64,000 nucleotides of DNA from Bacillus vallismortis (GTDB lineage: Bacteria > Bacillota > Bacilli > Bacillales > Bacillaceae), in NCBI RefSeq assembly GCF_004116955.1, contig NZ_CP026362.1:2389677-2453676 (forward strand), in the 5' to 3' direction. The translations under genes and the position numbers were made by a program. Under the pieces are notes generated by a model. That model was given only the letters and a program-made list of their open reading frames with translations. It was not told where the DNA came from and searched no databases. Shown one piece after another: positions 51,551 to 60,018 of this stretch (its first letter is position 1; every line of letters starts with the position of its first letter).

Positions 51551-52768
51551 ATGGACCATCTTATATTTGAAGTCGGGACAGCGCTTGTGCTTGTGGCGAT
51601 TGCCAGTGTGATCGCCAATAAAATTAAATTTTCGATTATTCCGTTTCTGATTGTGCTGGGCATGCTGCTTGGACCGCATGCGCCCAAAGCGGGGATTATT
51701 GACCTTACATTTATAGAAAGCAGTGAAATCATCGCGTTTTTCGGGCGAATGGGCGTGCTGTTCCTGCTGTTCTATCTCGGACTCGAATTCTCCGTCGGAA
51801 AGTTGGTTAAGTCGGGAAAATCAATCGCGGTCGGCGGAACGATTTATATCTTGATCAATTTCAGCCTCGGACTGCTTTACGGGTTTATCACCGGGTTCTC
51901 TTTTCTGGAAGTCCTCGTCCTCGCAGGCGTTATTACGATCTCATCAAGTGCGATTGTCGCAAAAGTGCTCGTCGATTTAAAAAGAACGGCCAATCCGGAA
52001 ACCGAGCTGATCCTCGGCATCATTATGTTTGAAGATATCTTCCTTGCCGTATATTTGTCCGTTGTTTCCGGCCTTGTGTTAGGTGATGCGACATCAGTCG
52101 GGAGTGCGCTCTTGTCCATTTTGATCGCCTTTGGTTATATGCTGCTGTTTTTTATCGCAGCAAGAAAGCTCCCGCCGCTGTTGAATAAACTGTTGGACAT
52201 TCGCTCAAACGAAGTGTTTATTATCGTCATTTTCGCCGCGCTCTTTTTTATCGCCGGGTTTTCAGAGACGATTCATGTAGCGGAAGCGATCGGCGCGCTG
52301 CTGCTCGGATTGGTTTTTTCGGAAACAGAGCATTCTGATCGAATTGAGCATCTTGTCGTTCCGTTTCGTGACTTCTTCGGCGCGATGTTCTTTTTCAGCT
52401 TCGGCCTCAGCATTGACCCGTTTTCGCTTGGTGACGCGGTTTGGCTTGCATTGGGTGCAGTGATTCTGACCATTCTCGGAAACTTTATCGCCGGAATGGT
52501 TGCCGGACGACGCGCAGGGCTTTCTCATAAGGCTTCGTCCAATATCGGACTGACGATCGTATCACGGGGAGAGTTTTCGATTATCGTTGCGAACCTCGGG
52601 ATAGCCGGCGGCCTGTCAGCCACATTAAAGCCGTTTGCCGCCTTATATGTCCTCATTCTGGCGATTTTGGGACCGCTTTTAACAAAGGAATCAAAACGAA
52701 TCTACCGCCTGCTGAACAAAGTATTTAAATGGAAGCCCGATGTTCAGCCTGCAAGAAAACGGGGATAA
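51551..52768 (+). CDS. khtU: KhtU/YhaU, K+/H+ antiporter
   Basis: This 405-residue CPA2-family cation antiporter has about 12-13 hydrophobic helices and no cytosolic regulatory domain of its own. Conserved parts include the region GITISSSAIVAKVLVDLKRT and the segment EAIGALLLGLVFSETEHSDRI. It expels potassium in exchange for protons at high K+ or alkaline pH and is controlled by KhtT. It is the last gene of khtSTU. The next gene hemZ converges on it, with a structured repeat between them. Confidence 0.94.
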   Translation: MDHLIFEVGTALVLVAIASVIANKIKFSIIPFLIVLGMLLGPHAPKAGIIDLTFIESSEIIAFFGRMGVLFLLFYLGLEFSVGKLVKSGKSIAVGGTIYILINFSLGLLYGFITGFSFLEVLVLAGVITISSSAIVAKVLVDLKRTANPETELILGIIMFEDIFLAVYLSVVSGLVLGDATSVGSALLSILIAFGYMLLFFIAARKLPPLLNKLLDIRSNEVFIIVIFAALFFIAGFSETIHVAEAIGALLLGLVFSETEHSDRIEHLVVPFRDFFGAMFFFSFGLSIDPFSLGDAVWLALGAVILTILGNFIAGMVAGRRAGLSHKASSNIGLTIVSRGEFSIIVANLGIAGGLSATLKPFAALYVLILAILGPLLTKESKRIYRLLNKVFKWKPDVQPARKRG

Positions 52769-52770
52769 AA

Positions 52771-52798
52771 AAAGCAGCACTGTGATCAGTGCTGTCTT
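52771..52798 (+). terminator. khtU terminator, left copy of a duplicated hairpin
   Basis: AGCAGCACTG pairs with CAGTGCTG-containing bases. The same hairpin recurs at 52975-53002 with two changed bases near its end. It lies directly after the khtU stop codon. Confidence 0.82.
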
Positions 52799-52974
52799 CA
52801 GATTGTAGACAAAGTCCTAAAACGGTTTTTGTTTTAGGACTTTGTCACCTTTTCAGCGTGATTGAAAACCCTTGAAGTCTAGGAAGGACGAGCATTGGAG
52901 CGGAGCGAATGTTATGATTCGTGAGCACCAACGCGCAGGACTGACAACGAATGCGAGGGTTTGTCGACACGCTG
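52799..52974. repeat. 176-bp structured interspersed repeat, copy 2
   Basis: This element is over 90% identical to 19028-19203 and of the same length and orientation. The first hairpin (52808-52823 with 52831-52846) has one base pair swapped relative to copy 1 (A-T to T-A). In the second domain a C-G pair has become T-A (TTGG with CCAA). The closing stem TTTCAGCGTG/CACGCTGAAA (52851-52860 and 52968-52977) is unchanged. It lies in the terminator between convergent khtU and hemZ, as copy 1 lies between fabHB and yhgE. Confidence 0.9.
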
Positions 52975-53002
52975 AAAGCAGCACTGTGATCAGTGCTGCT
53001 TT
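52975..53002 (-). terminator. hemZ terminator, right copy of the duplicated hairpin
   Basis: This hairpin overlaps the last four codons and the stop of hemZ (Thr-Lys-Gln-His-stop). It is a near-exact copy of the hairpin at 52771-52798. Confidence 0.8.
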
Positions 53003-54495
53003 GTCGTTTTCACAAAAATCTGCTCTAAATAGTTGATTTTTTCCTCCGTGTAGTGCTCAAATCGCTCATTGTACGATTTCGGATCTTTCGGATTGGCAAA
53101 GTGCGTGATCTTCCCTGTATCGCGGTCAATAAATTTACTTGCCGCGCCGCAGCCGATTCCGATAATCGTCTGCACCTCTTCCATAATCATGATGTTGTAG
53201 ATGCTTTCTTGTCCCGGCAAAGAGTATCCGACGTTTTCAAGGTTTCCAAGGATGTTTTTCTGGCGGTATAAATAATAAGGCATGTATCCATGTTTTTTCG
53301 TCCAGGCTACCGCGTCATCCATCATTTGAGAAACCTCTTCCCTGCCGGCGACCTTGTACTTATGCTTGTTTCTCGTCATTTCTGACGCCCGTTTAAAGGA
53401 AAGCGTATGAACGGTAAGAGATTCCGGCATCAGCTTTTCCGTTTCTGCAAGGCTGTGTCTGAACTCCTTCACGCCTTCTCCAGGCAATCCGATAATCAAG
53501 TCCATGTTGATATTATTCATGCCGTGCCGGCGGGACAGATGATATTTCTCAATGGTCTCTTCAACCGTATGATGCCGTCCGATCGCCTTTAGCGTTTCGT
53601 TTTCATAGGATTGCGGATTGATGCTGATTCGGTCAATGTCATATTTGTTTAAAACGGCGAGCTTTTCTTCTGTAATCGTGTCAGGGCGGCCAGCTTCCAC
53701 CGTAATCTCGCGAATGTGTTTCACATCCGGGAAGGAGCGGACCATTTCTTCATACAGCAGATCCATTTCCTCCGCTGTAATGCTTGTCGGCGTCCCGCCG
53801 CCAAAATAAATGGTTGTCACCTTCACATTATGCTTCTTCAGCCATTCACCGATTTTCTGCATTTCGTAATGCAGCCCCCATAAGAATGAGCCGACTCTGC
53901 CCGCCTGCCCTTGGATGGCATACGCAGGAAATGTGCAATACGCGCATTTTGTCGGACAAAACGGAATGCCAATATAAATACTGACTTCATCTTTCACTTG
54001 ATACAAATCCGGCACTGCCGCCAGCTGCCGGTCAACAATGTCCTGCATTAATTCGATTTTCTCATCGTGAATTAAATAGTCTTTTCTCAATTCTGCATGC
54101 GCTTGCTCCTTCGGCATTCCGCTTTGCAGCTTTTTATGAAGCAGCTTTGTCGGCCGGATTCCTGTAAGGATTCCCCACTTTTGCGTGATGCCCGTGTGCG
54201 CTTGAAGAAGGTTGAGATATACATACGAAATCGTGTTTTTCACTTGCTTAAAAACTTCTTTTTCATTCATGTCGGGAGAGAAAGATTTTGTATGCTGTTC
54301 CGTGATGCCAGTTTCCTTCACCTCTCCCGAAACCGTCACACGCTCTTCCGTTTGTAAGCAGTCTAAAGAAATGACAACATCTGCGTGCTCCTCTCCGCCG
54401 TACACAAGCTCGCACTCTTCATAAAACAAATTTACAATATTTTGCAGAGGCCGATGCAGGCGGTCATCATGTATGCCTTCTATTTTAATTTGCAA
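52990..54495 (-). CDS. hemZ: HemZ, radical SAM coproporphyrinogen III oxidase-like protein
   Basis: This 501-residue radical SAM protein is related to oxygen-independent coproporphyrinogen III oxidase HemN. The iron-sulfur motif is CPTKCAYC (Cys-x3-Cys-x2-Cys) near residues 172-179, followed by IYFGGGTPTSITAEEM and INMDLIIGLPGEG. An N-terminal extension of about 160 residues distinguishes HemZ from HemN. The likely start is TTG at 54495 after AGGTGATG, giving the recorded length; an ATG at 54504 is adjacent to the binding site. Its C-terminal codons are part of the duplicated hairpin next to the 176-bp repeat. Confidence 0.93.
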   Translation of the reverse strand: MQIKIEGIHDDRLHRPLQNIVNLFYEECELVYGGEEHADVVISLDCLQTEERVTVSGEVKETGITEQHTKSFSPDMNEKEVFKQVKNTISYVYLNLLQAHTGITQKWGILTGIRPTKLLHKKLQSGMPKEQAHAELRKDYLIHDEKIELMQDIVDRQLAAVPDLYQVKDEVSIYIGIPFCPTKCAYCTFPAYAIQGQAGRVGSFLWGLHYEMQKIGEWLKKHNVKVTTIYFGGGTPTSITAEEMDLLYEEMVRSFPDVKHIREITVEAGRPDTITEEKLAVLNKYDIDRISINPQSYENETLKAIGRHHTVEETIEKYHLSRRHGMNNINMDLIIGLPGEGVKEFRHSLAETEKLMPESLTVHTLSFKRASEMTRNKHKYKVAGREEVSQMMDDAVAWTKKHGYMPYYLYRQKNILGNLENVGYSLPGQESIYNIMIMEEVQTIIGIGCGAASKFIDRDTGKITHFANPKDPKSYNERFEHYTEEKINYLEQIFVKTTKQH

Positions 54496-54566
54496 CTTCA
54501 TCACCTAATTTATCAAATTCAAAACTTTCTTTAGTGTACAGAAATAAACCGCTAAAATCAATCCGG

Positions 54567-54610
54567 CAAAAAAGCCGCCGCACCTGTCAGGGCGCGAGCG
54601 GCTTTTTTAC
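54567..54610 (-). terminator. terminator of yhaX
   Basis: AAAAAAGCCGC and GCGGCTTTTTT arms with GC-rich interior form a strong hairpin at the end of yhaX, followed by T residues on the minus strand. Confidence 0.82.
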
Positions 54611-55473
54611 ACACGTTTCATGTGGAACTTATCAAGAAATCCTTTTCGCTGCTGCATTCGGAAGTATTCCTTCATCATGTAAGCGACACCTTGCTCATCA
54701 TTGGACCTTGTGACCCAATCGGCCTTTCTCTTGATCTCCGGAGCGGCGTTCCCCATCGCTACCCCAAGACCTGCAAGTTCAATCATCGGAAGATCGTCAT
54801 ACTGGTGCCCAATGACCACGACATCATCCATGGTCAGCCCAAGTTCAGAAGCGACAAGGGCCAGGCCCGCTTCCTTCGAGACACCTTTCGGGACGATATT
54901 CAGCTTCTCGTCACTTACACGGATGACGTCAACCGCCGAAAAAGCTTTCGTAATCGTTTCTGTCATATCATGCTGAATATCGTGCTCCGTATACACCTCG
55001 ATGACAGGCGCACTCACCGGCTCATCCATGAGAAGATCGCTTAATGATTCAACAAACTGGACGGGATAAAAGATCGGATCAGAGGGATGAATAAGTGCTT
55101 TCCCCAATAAATTAGAATTCACCTTTTTCTTGTTTCCAATGGAATACTTCTCGTGAAGAAGCCGAATATTGCATTGATAGCTCTCCAGCACTTGAACAAT
55201 ATTAAAGGTATGATCATCAGAAATTCTTTTTTCGAAAAACGGGGCGTCTATTTTCTCAGCGATGTATGCTCCGCTATGGGTGATCAGCTTGGCATCCAGC
55301 TTAAGCGATTTCGCTATTTTCTGTGCTGAACGAAAATGTCGGTTGGTCACGAGTGTGACGTAAATCCCTTTTTTCTTTACATATTCTATCGCGTCTTTCG
55401 TTGCCTGATGAATCTTTCCGTTCGACCGAAGCAGCGCTCCATCTATGTTTAAGGCAAGCAATTGTTTTGACAC
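54607..55473 (-). CDS. yhaX: YhaX, Cof-type HAD protein with degenerate catalytic motifs
   Basis: This 288-residue protein has the HAD fold with a Cof-type cap (IIB). Motif I reads ALNIDGALLRS (residues 7-17), where the catalytic nucleophile Asp of DxDGTL is replaced by Asn9. Motif II VTNRHF and motif III lysine (VPKGVSKEAGL) are kept. In motif IV, GHQYDDLPM replaces the usual GDxxND, with His in place of the first Asp. Phosphatase activity is therefore doubtful. The start is GTG after GGAGGGGGAC. B. subtilis yhaX is known as a sporulation gene. Confidence 0.88.
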   Translation of the reverse strand: MSKQLLALNIDGALLRSNGKIHQATKDAIEYVKKKGIYVTLVTNRHFRSAQKIAKSLKLDAKLITHSGAYIAEKIDAPFFEKRISDDHTFNIVQVLESYQCNIRLLHEKYSIGNKKKVNSNLLGKALIHPSDPIFYPVQFVESLSDLLMDEPVSAPVIEVYTEHDIQHDMTETITKAFSAVDVIRVSDEKLNIVPKGVSKEAGLALVASELGLTMDDVVVIGHQYDDLPMIELAGLGVAMGNAAPEIKRKADWVTRSNDEQGVAYMMKEYFRMQQRKGFLDKFHMKRV

Positions 55474-55960
55474 AGAGATGTCCCCCTCCTTGATGACTGT
55501 ACTTGTGTATAAGATATGACCCTGTCTCTGTGTTTAGAACAACCTTTTCCGCCCAAGCAAAAAAAGCCTGGCTCAGCAGACTTTATGTATGGCATGATGA
55601 TAGGATACGATCGAAGCTGCCATTCTCCCTAATATCGTTATTTCGATTTACGAAAAATCATGTATCAGGAACCCCTTGTTTGACCAATGACGCGCTCCGA
55701 ACACTTACTCTCTGTTGCTTATCCCCTCTATATAACGGCATGATATGCGACCGTATCCAATTGAAATCAGGTAAGTGTAGGCGCTTTCAATGCCATTATC
55801 TCAGTTTTTCTTGCTGATGACAAGGGTTTTTTTAACTAAAAAAAGTAACCAAATGATGTATACTAAGGTAGGATTTGTTGTTAATTTTTGGAGCTATCTA
55901 CTTGATGCAGAACATATATTCTCGTACGATATAAACAATAAATGAAAAAGCGGTGATCAG
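55474..55960. other. non-coding region between yhaX and yhaZ
   Basis: The 487 bases separate two divergent genes and must contain both promoters. A TATACT at 55859-55864 could be the -10 for yhaZ. The plus-strand open frame of about 104 codons at 55503-55817 has a TTG start with no binding site and is probably accidental. I see no repeat or hairpin of note. Confidence 0.5.
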
Positions 55961-57034
55961 ATGGCTGATTTAAAAGAAATTTACAATGAAAAACTGATAT
56001 CTCAATTGATACACCATATAAAGGCATCTTGCCCTGGTTTTCATCAAGGCCGCTTCGAGGAACAGTTGCTGAAGGAAGACTGGCCTGAACTCGCTTTAAA
56101 AGAGCGGATGCGCCGCATTACAGCTTCCTTATACGAAACACTGCCAAAACCGTACAATGAAGCACTCGCTATTTTACGGGATGCAGCCCCTCATTTTAAA
56201 GGGCTCAGCGGCATTCTATTCCCTGATTATGTGGAACAGTATGGGTTAGCGCATTGGGACGAATCCATAAAGGCATTGGAATACTTTACACAATATTCTA
56301 CCTCAGAATTTGCTGTAAGGCCTTTTTTGCTTTTAGATCAAGAAAAAATGATTGCGCAATTGCTAAAATGGTCTGAGCATGAAAATGAACACGTGAGAAG
56401 ACTAGCGAGCGAAGGAAGCAGACCCCGGCTGCCGTGGGGAAAAACGATACCCGCTTTGAAATTGGACCCTTCCCCCGTTCTGCCGATCCTTGAGAAGCTG
56501 ATGCAGGACGAGTCCTTGTATGTGAGGAAAAGCGTGGCCAACAACCTTAACGATATATCAAAAACGCACCCTCACTTGCTGAGAAAAGTCGCTGACCAAT
56601 GGTACGGAACACATCGCTATGCCGATTGGATCATCAAACACGCCTATCGGACCTTATTAAAAAAGGGTGATCAACAGGCCTTAGCGCTTTTTGGTTATGA
56701 AAATGCTGATTTGATAGAATTACATGATTTCACATGCCAATCCAGCCGTATAGCCATTGGCGAAAGCCTTGAATTTTCTTTCTCTATTCATTCAGACAGG
56801 GATCAAAAAGTAAGAATTGAATACGCAATTGATTTTGTAAAAGCAAGAGGCCAGCGTCATCAAAAAGTATTTAAAATATCAGAAACAACCATAAGAAAAA
56901 ACGAAACGAAGTCATACACAAAAGTTCATTCCTTTAGGGATCTAACCACCAGAAAACATTACAAAGGAATTCATACATTATCAGTAATCATCAATGGAGA
57001 GGCAAAAGATTCATTGGATTTCCAAGTTTGCTGA
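55961..57034 (+). CDS. yhaZ: YhaZ, DNA alkylation repair (AlkD-like HEAT repeat) protein
   Basis: This 357-residue HEAT-repeat protein resembles the AlkC/AlkD DNA glycosylase group that removes alkylated bases. The segment HVRRLASEGSRPRLPWGKTIPALKLDP near residues 145-170 is a hallmark of the AlkC-type branch. A C-terminal segment from about 255 onward (FTCQSSRIAIGESLEFSFSIHSD) looks like an immunoglobulin-like beta domain, which some members of this family carry. The start follows GCGGTGATC. It is convergent with yheA. Confidence 0.87.
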   Translation: MADLKEIYNEKLISQLIHHIKASCPGFHQGRFEEQLLKEDWPELALKERMRRITASLYETLPKPYNEALAILRDAAPHFKGLSGILFPDYVEQYGLAHWDESIKALEYFTQYSTSEFAVRPFLLLDQEKMIAQLLKWSEHENEHVRRLASEGSRPRLPWGKTIPALKLDPSPVLPILEKLMQDESLYVRKSVANNLNDISKTHPHLLRKVADQWYGTHRYADWIIKHAYRTLLKKGDQQALALFGYENADLIELHDFTCQSSRIAIGESLEFSFSIHSDRDQKVRIEYAIDFVKARGQRHQKVFKISETTIRKNETKSYTKVHSFRDLTTRKHYKGIHTLSVIINGEAKDSLDFQVC

Positions 57035-57037
57035 CTG

Positions 57038-57074
57038 CATAAAAAATCCCTTCTTTTCCAAGAAGGGATTTTGC
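57038..57074. terminator. bidirectional terminator yhaZ/yheA
   Basis: AAAATCCCTTCTT pairs perfectly with AAGAAGGGATTTT around a four-base loop. Confidence 0.9.
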
Positions 57075-57077
57075 TGA

Positions 57078-57431
57078 TTAGCCTTCGACACTGCCGTAAA
57101 GCTCTTCCAAAGGCTTCATAATGATTTTGTTCAATTCGCCGATCAGCATGCTCATGCGCTGCTCCGCTTCCATCAGCTGGGAAATTTTTTCGTGCTGCTG
57201 TACAAGCGCAACTGTTTTTTGAGCCTGCGTTACTTCTTCTTCTGTAATTTCTTCTCCTGCCATTTGTTTTTGCTGGAGTCTAAGCTGCACATCACGGAAG
57301 TTTTCAAACATGCGCTTTGCAGATTCATCTGCGTTTACTTCATCATAAAGGTTTTTTAAACGGGTGAACTCTTCGCTCCCGCGTAATGATTTTTCCAGGT
57401 CATATGCTACATCATAAAAATTAACAGCCAT
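57078..57431 (-). CDS. yheA: YheA, YlbF/YmcA-family protein
   Basis: This 117-residue helical protein of the YlbF/YmcA (DUF964, Com_YlbF) family has long coiled-coil helices, for example ENFRDVQLRLQQKQMAGEEITEEEV in the centre. YlbF, YmcA and YaaT form a complex with iron-sulfur clusters that modulates RNase Y; YheA is a paralogue with unknown partners and lacks the cysteines. The start follows AAGGAGCTATTT. It lies 92 bases after yheB on the same strand. Confidence 0.88.
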   Translation of the reverse strand: MAVNFYDVAYDLEKSLRGSEEFTRLKNLYDEVNADESAKRMFENFRDVQLRLQQKQMAGEEITEEEVTQAQKTVALVQQHEKISQLMEAEQRMSMLIGELNKIIMKPLEELYGSVEG

Positions 57432-57523
57432 TGTAAATAGCTCCTTTCATCATTGCCATTTGACATACCACTCCACTATAACAGACTATGGAGCTCCTTT
57501 CATTAATCAAGGACCATTTCTTC

Positions 57524-58657
57524 TTAAAAAAGGGTGACAAACAACGCTTGAACCGCACCTATGATTCCGCCGAGAAGGCCTCCTAAATAGGTAATCATTT
57601 TAAATTCTTTTTTTGAAATGGACAGCACCATTTCTTCAAGACGCTGTACCGGGAATTGATCCACCTGCTCCTTGACGATTTCCTCAAGGCGCATCCGTTT
57701 TAAGACGCTTTCAAGATTGGCTGAAACGCCTTCAAGCAATTTGTCTAACAGTGCCGGCAGCATTTGCTGGGTCAATTCAGATTCATACCGGAGAGTAAGC
57801 GTTCCGATCGTCTTATCGAAGAAAGGGGCAGTCGAAAATGTTTGCAGCACTCTTCGTTTCAGGCTGAAAATGAGCGCCTTGGCATTCCATTTTTCATCTG
57901 CTTCATAAAACGTATACTCCTTCAGCTTGCCCCATTCGTTTTTCAAAAGGTCAGAAAGCAGCCTTTTTGTCTCGTCATTCCGCAAAAACTTCAGCAGCTC
58001 CGGCAACACGCGATCCGCGAGGCTGGTATTGCCCAAAAACATTTGCACCATGCTTCCAAGCATGCCGCGCTCTTTTAAAAAGTCATCAATCATATGGCCG
58101 AGACGGATTTTCCCTTCATCACTTTCAAAATAATTGATGCCGCGTGACAATATATATTCTGAAATCATCGGAATCTTTTCCTCAAGCTTTTCCTGCACTT
58201 CCAAAGGCACCAGCTCTTTTAACGATCGGTGTTCGTATTGGCGGAAAAGCTCATTCAGCTTATCATCCGTCCAGCTGCTGATCCATGCGTCTGCCGCTTC
58301 ATCGGGACGCTTGATCCCGGCTCTTTCAAGCGCTTCTTTTACTGTCATTTCAGAAAGTGACAGCTTTTGAATCAGCTGTTCACCGACTTGAAGAGCCTGC
58401 TTTTTGGCTGTATCAGAGACGAGCCGCTTTTTAATGCCTTCAGGGGTTAAGAGATGATTGACGACCATCAGTCCCATTTGTTTTGCAAGCTCATCCCGTC
58501 TTCTCGGAATCAGTCCAGGAGTAAAAGGGACTCGTTTCCCAAACAAATAGTGCGCTTTATATGGCCTAAATAGCATTTGAATTGCTAAATGATTCGTCAC
58601 CGCGCCAATGGCAGCGCCGATCACGATCATAAAAATAAAGGTTCCTGCAATACCCAT
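57524..58657 (-). CDS. yheB: YheB, DUF445 membrane protein
   Basis: This 377-residue protein of the DUF445 family has a hydrophobic N-terminal helix (IFMIVIGAAIGAVTNHLAIQML) and a second at the C-terminus (ITYLGGLLGGIIGAVQALFVTLF), with a long helical middle containing FRPYKAHYLFGKRVPFTPGLIPRRRDELA, the family signature. It probably resides in the membrane with the central part in the cytosol. Function unknown. It precedes yheA and may be cotranscribed with it. The start follows GGAAGATGAATAGG. Confidence 0.87.
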   Translation of the reverse strand: MGIAGTFIFMIVIGAAIGAVTNHLAIQMLFRPYKAHYLFGKRVPFTPGLIPRRRDELAKQMGLMVVNHLLTPEGIKKRLVSDTAKKQALQVGEQLIQKLSLSEMTVKEALERAGIKRPDEAADAWISSWTDDKLNELFRQYEHRSLKELVPLEVQEKLEEKIPMISEYILSRGINYFESDEGKIRLGHMIDDFLKERGMLGSMVQMFLGNTSLADRVLPELLKFLRNDETKRLLSDLLKNEWGKLKEYTFYEADEKWNAKALIFSLKRRVLQTFSTAPFFDKTIGTLTLRYESELTQQMLPALLDKLLEGVSANLESVLKRMRLEEIVKEQVDQFPVQRLEEMVLSISKKEFKMITYLGGLLGGIIGAVQALFVTLF

Positions 58658-58926
58658 TCCTATTCATCTTCCTCCATCTGTGCTTCATCTTTTTTCATAT
58701 TGTTCATCATGTACCTATTCGTATTATAGAGGCTGATGCAATCACTTAGCAAACGAGGAGACAAATTCCTATTGTCAGAAAATCAGCTTGTCTATCTGGA
58801 ATAGGGCAAGGTGAAGAATCGTAATCTGTAAAGTAGAATACCGTCAGCTGCGTTCGTCCTGAATGTTTTTACCGCAAAGCTGCTGACACCCGCCGGCAGC
58901 TTTTGAATAAAAGGGGGAGTCTCATC

Positions 58927-60018
58927 ATGATAACACTCGGTTTTATGTCCTTATCCCGCCAGCATGAAGCGGATTATTCCGCAGAATTGGCCAAAAGAGC
59001 ACCCGAATTCGGCATACGATTCATCCGGTTTACACCGTTCGATATTTCACCTGACACGTTGCGTGTCAAAGCCTCGGTCTATCATTCGGCCAGCAGCACT
59101 TGGAACGAAACTGAATTAGCCATTCCAGAATATATTTATGACCGCTGTTTTTACGGCAAGGATTCACAATCCCAAAAAGCAAAGCCGATCGTTGAATGGC
59201 TCAAAAAATATCCGAAAACAGAATTCATCGGCCGGGGGCTTCCTGATAAATGGACTGTCCTTCATGATTTGCAGCAGCACGCTGTGATCAATCCTTATAT
59301 TCCGGAGACGATGAAGGTGAGCCGCTATGAGCAAATCCATTCCTTTTTATCCAAGGATAAAGCCTGCATCCTAAAACCGGCGTTCGGCGCAGGAGGCAGA
59401 GGCGTTATTCTATTGGCGCTCGGCAAGAAACACATAACCGCCACGTATCACATCGGAAAGGATAAGCAGACAAAAACCTTTTCCAACCATGCTTCTTTTA
59501 AAACATGGTGCAAAAAAGTGCTACAGCATCACTATTTGCTTCAGCCTTATTTAAATATTCAAGATAAAGAGCAATACCCATGTGATATCCGCCTGTTCAT
59601 GGAAAAAAACGAAGCAGGTGAATGGAATACAGTGGGAAAGGCCGTGAGACGCGGATATAAACACGGGCTGCTAGCCAATTTGTCAGGCGGGTCTGATGTA
59701 CTTACATTCGATTCTTGGTTTGAAGGTATACCGAAAAAACAGCAAGTGGTCTTACTTGATGACGTGTTCTCGATTACCCAGTCGGTTCCTTATTATCTTG
59801 ATGAGCGCTATGGGCCTCTGTTTGAACTAGGCCTCGATATATGCCTTGCGAAGGACGGGAGGATCTGGATATTGGATATTAATTCCAAACCGGGCAGAAA
59901 GTCAATTTTGCGAGTCTCTCCCGAGCAAAAAGAACAAATGTACACTTGTCCCCTAAAGCGCTGCCAATATCTGTTTTCTGAGCAAAGCCGGAAAGGAGTT
60001 CTTCCGCGTGAATCATAA
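58927..60018 (+). CDS. yheC: YheC, ATP-grasp protein (spore coat-associated)
   Basis: This 363-residue protein is of the YheC/YheD-type ATP-grasp family. The ATP-grasp core runs from about residue 100 to the end, with CILKPAFGAGGRGVILL (glycine-rich ATP loop) and the metal-binding end IWILDINSKPGR. A ligand such as an amino acid or peptide is expected, but none is known. The ATG follows AAGGGGGAGTC; an open frame begins eight codons earlier. It overlaps yheD by 11 bases, so the two are coupled. Both are spore-associated in B. subtilis. Confidence 0.88.
   Translation: MITLGFMSLSRQHEADYSAELAKRAPEFGIRFIRFTPFDISPDTLRVKASVYHSASSTWNETELAIPEYIYDRCFYGKDSQSQKAKPIVEWLKKYPKTEFIGRGLPDKWTVLHDLQQHAVINPYIPETMKVSRYEQIHSFLSKDKACILKPAFGAGGRGVILLALGKKHITATYHIGKDKQTKTFSNHASFKTWCKKVLQHHYLLQPYLNIQDKEQYPCDIRLFMEKNEAGEWNTVGKAVRRGYKHGLLANLSGGSDVLTFDSWFEGIPKKQQVVLLDDVFSITQSVPYYLDERYGPLFELGLDICLAKDGRIWILDINSKPGRKSILRVSPEQKEQMYTCPLKRCQYLFSEQSRKGVLPRES

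Noticed and set aside
55503..55817. 104-codon plus-strand frame between yhaX and yhaZ
   Set aside because: TTG start without a binding site and no recognisable features; more likely intergenic.
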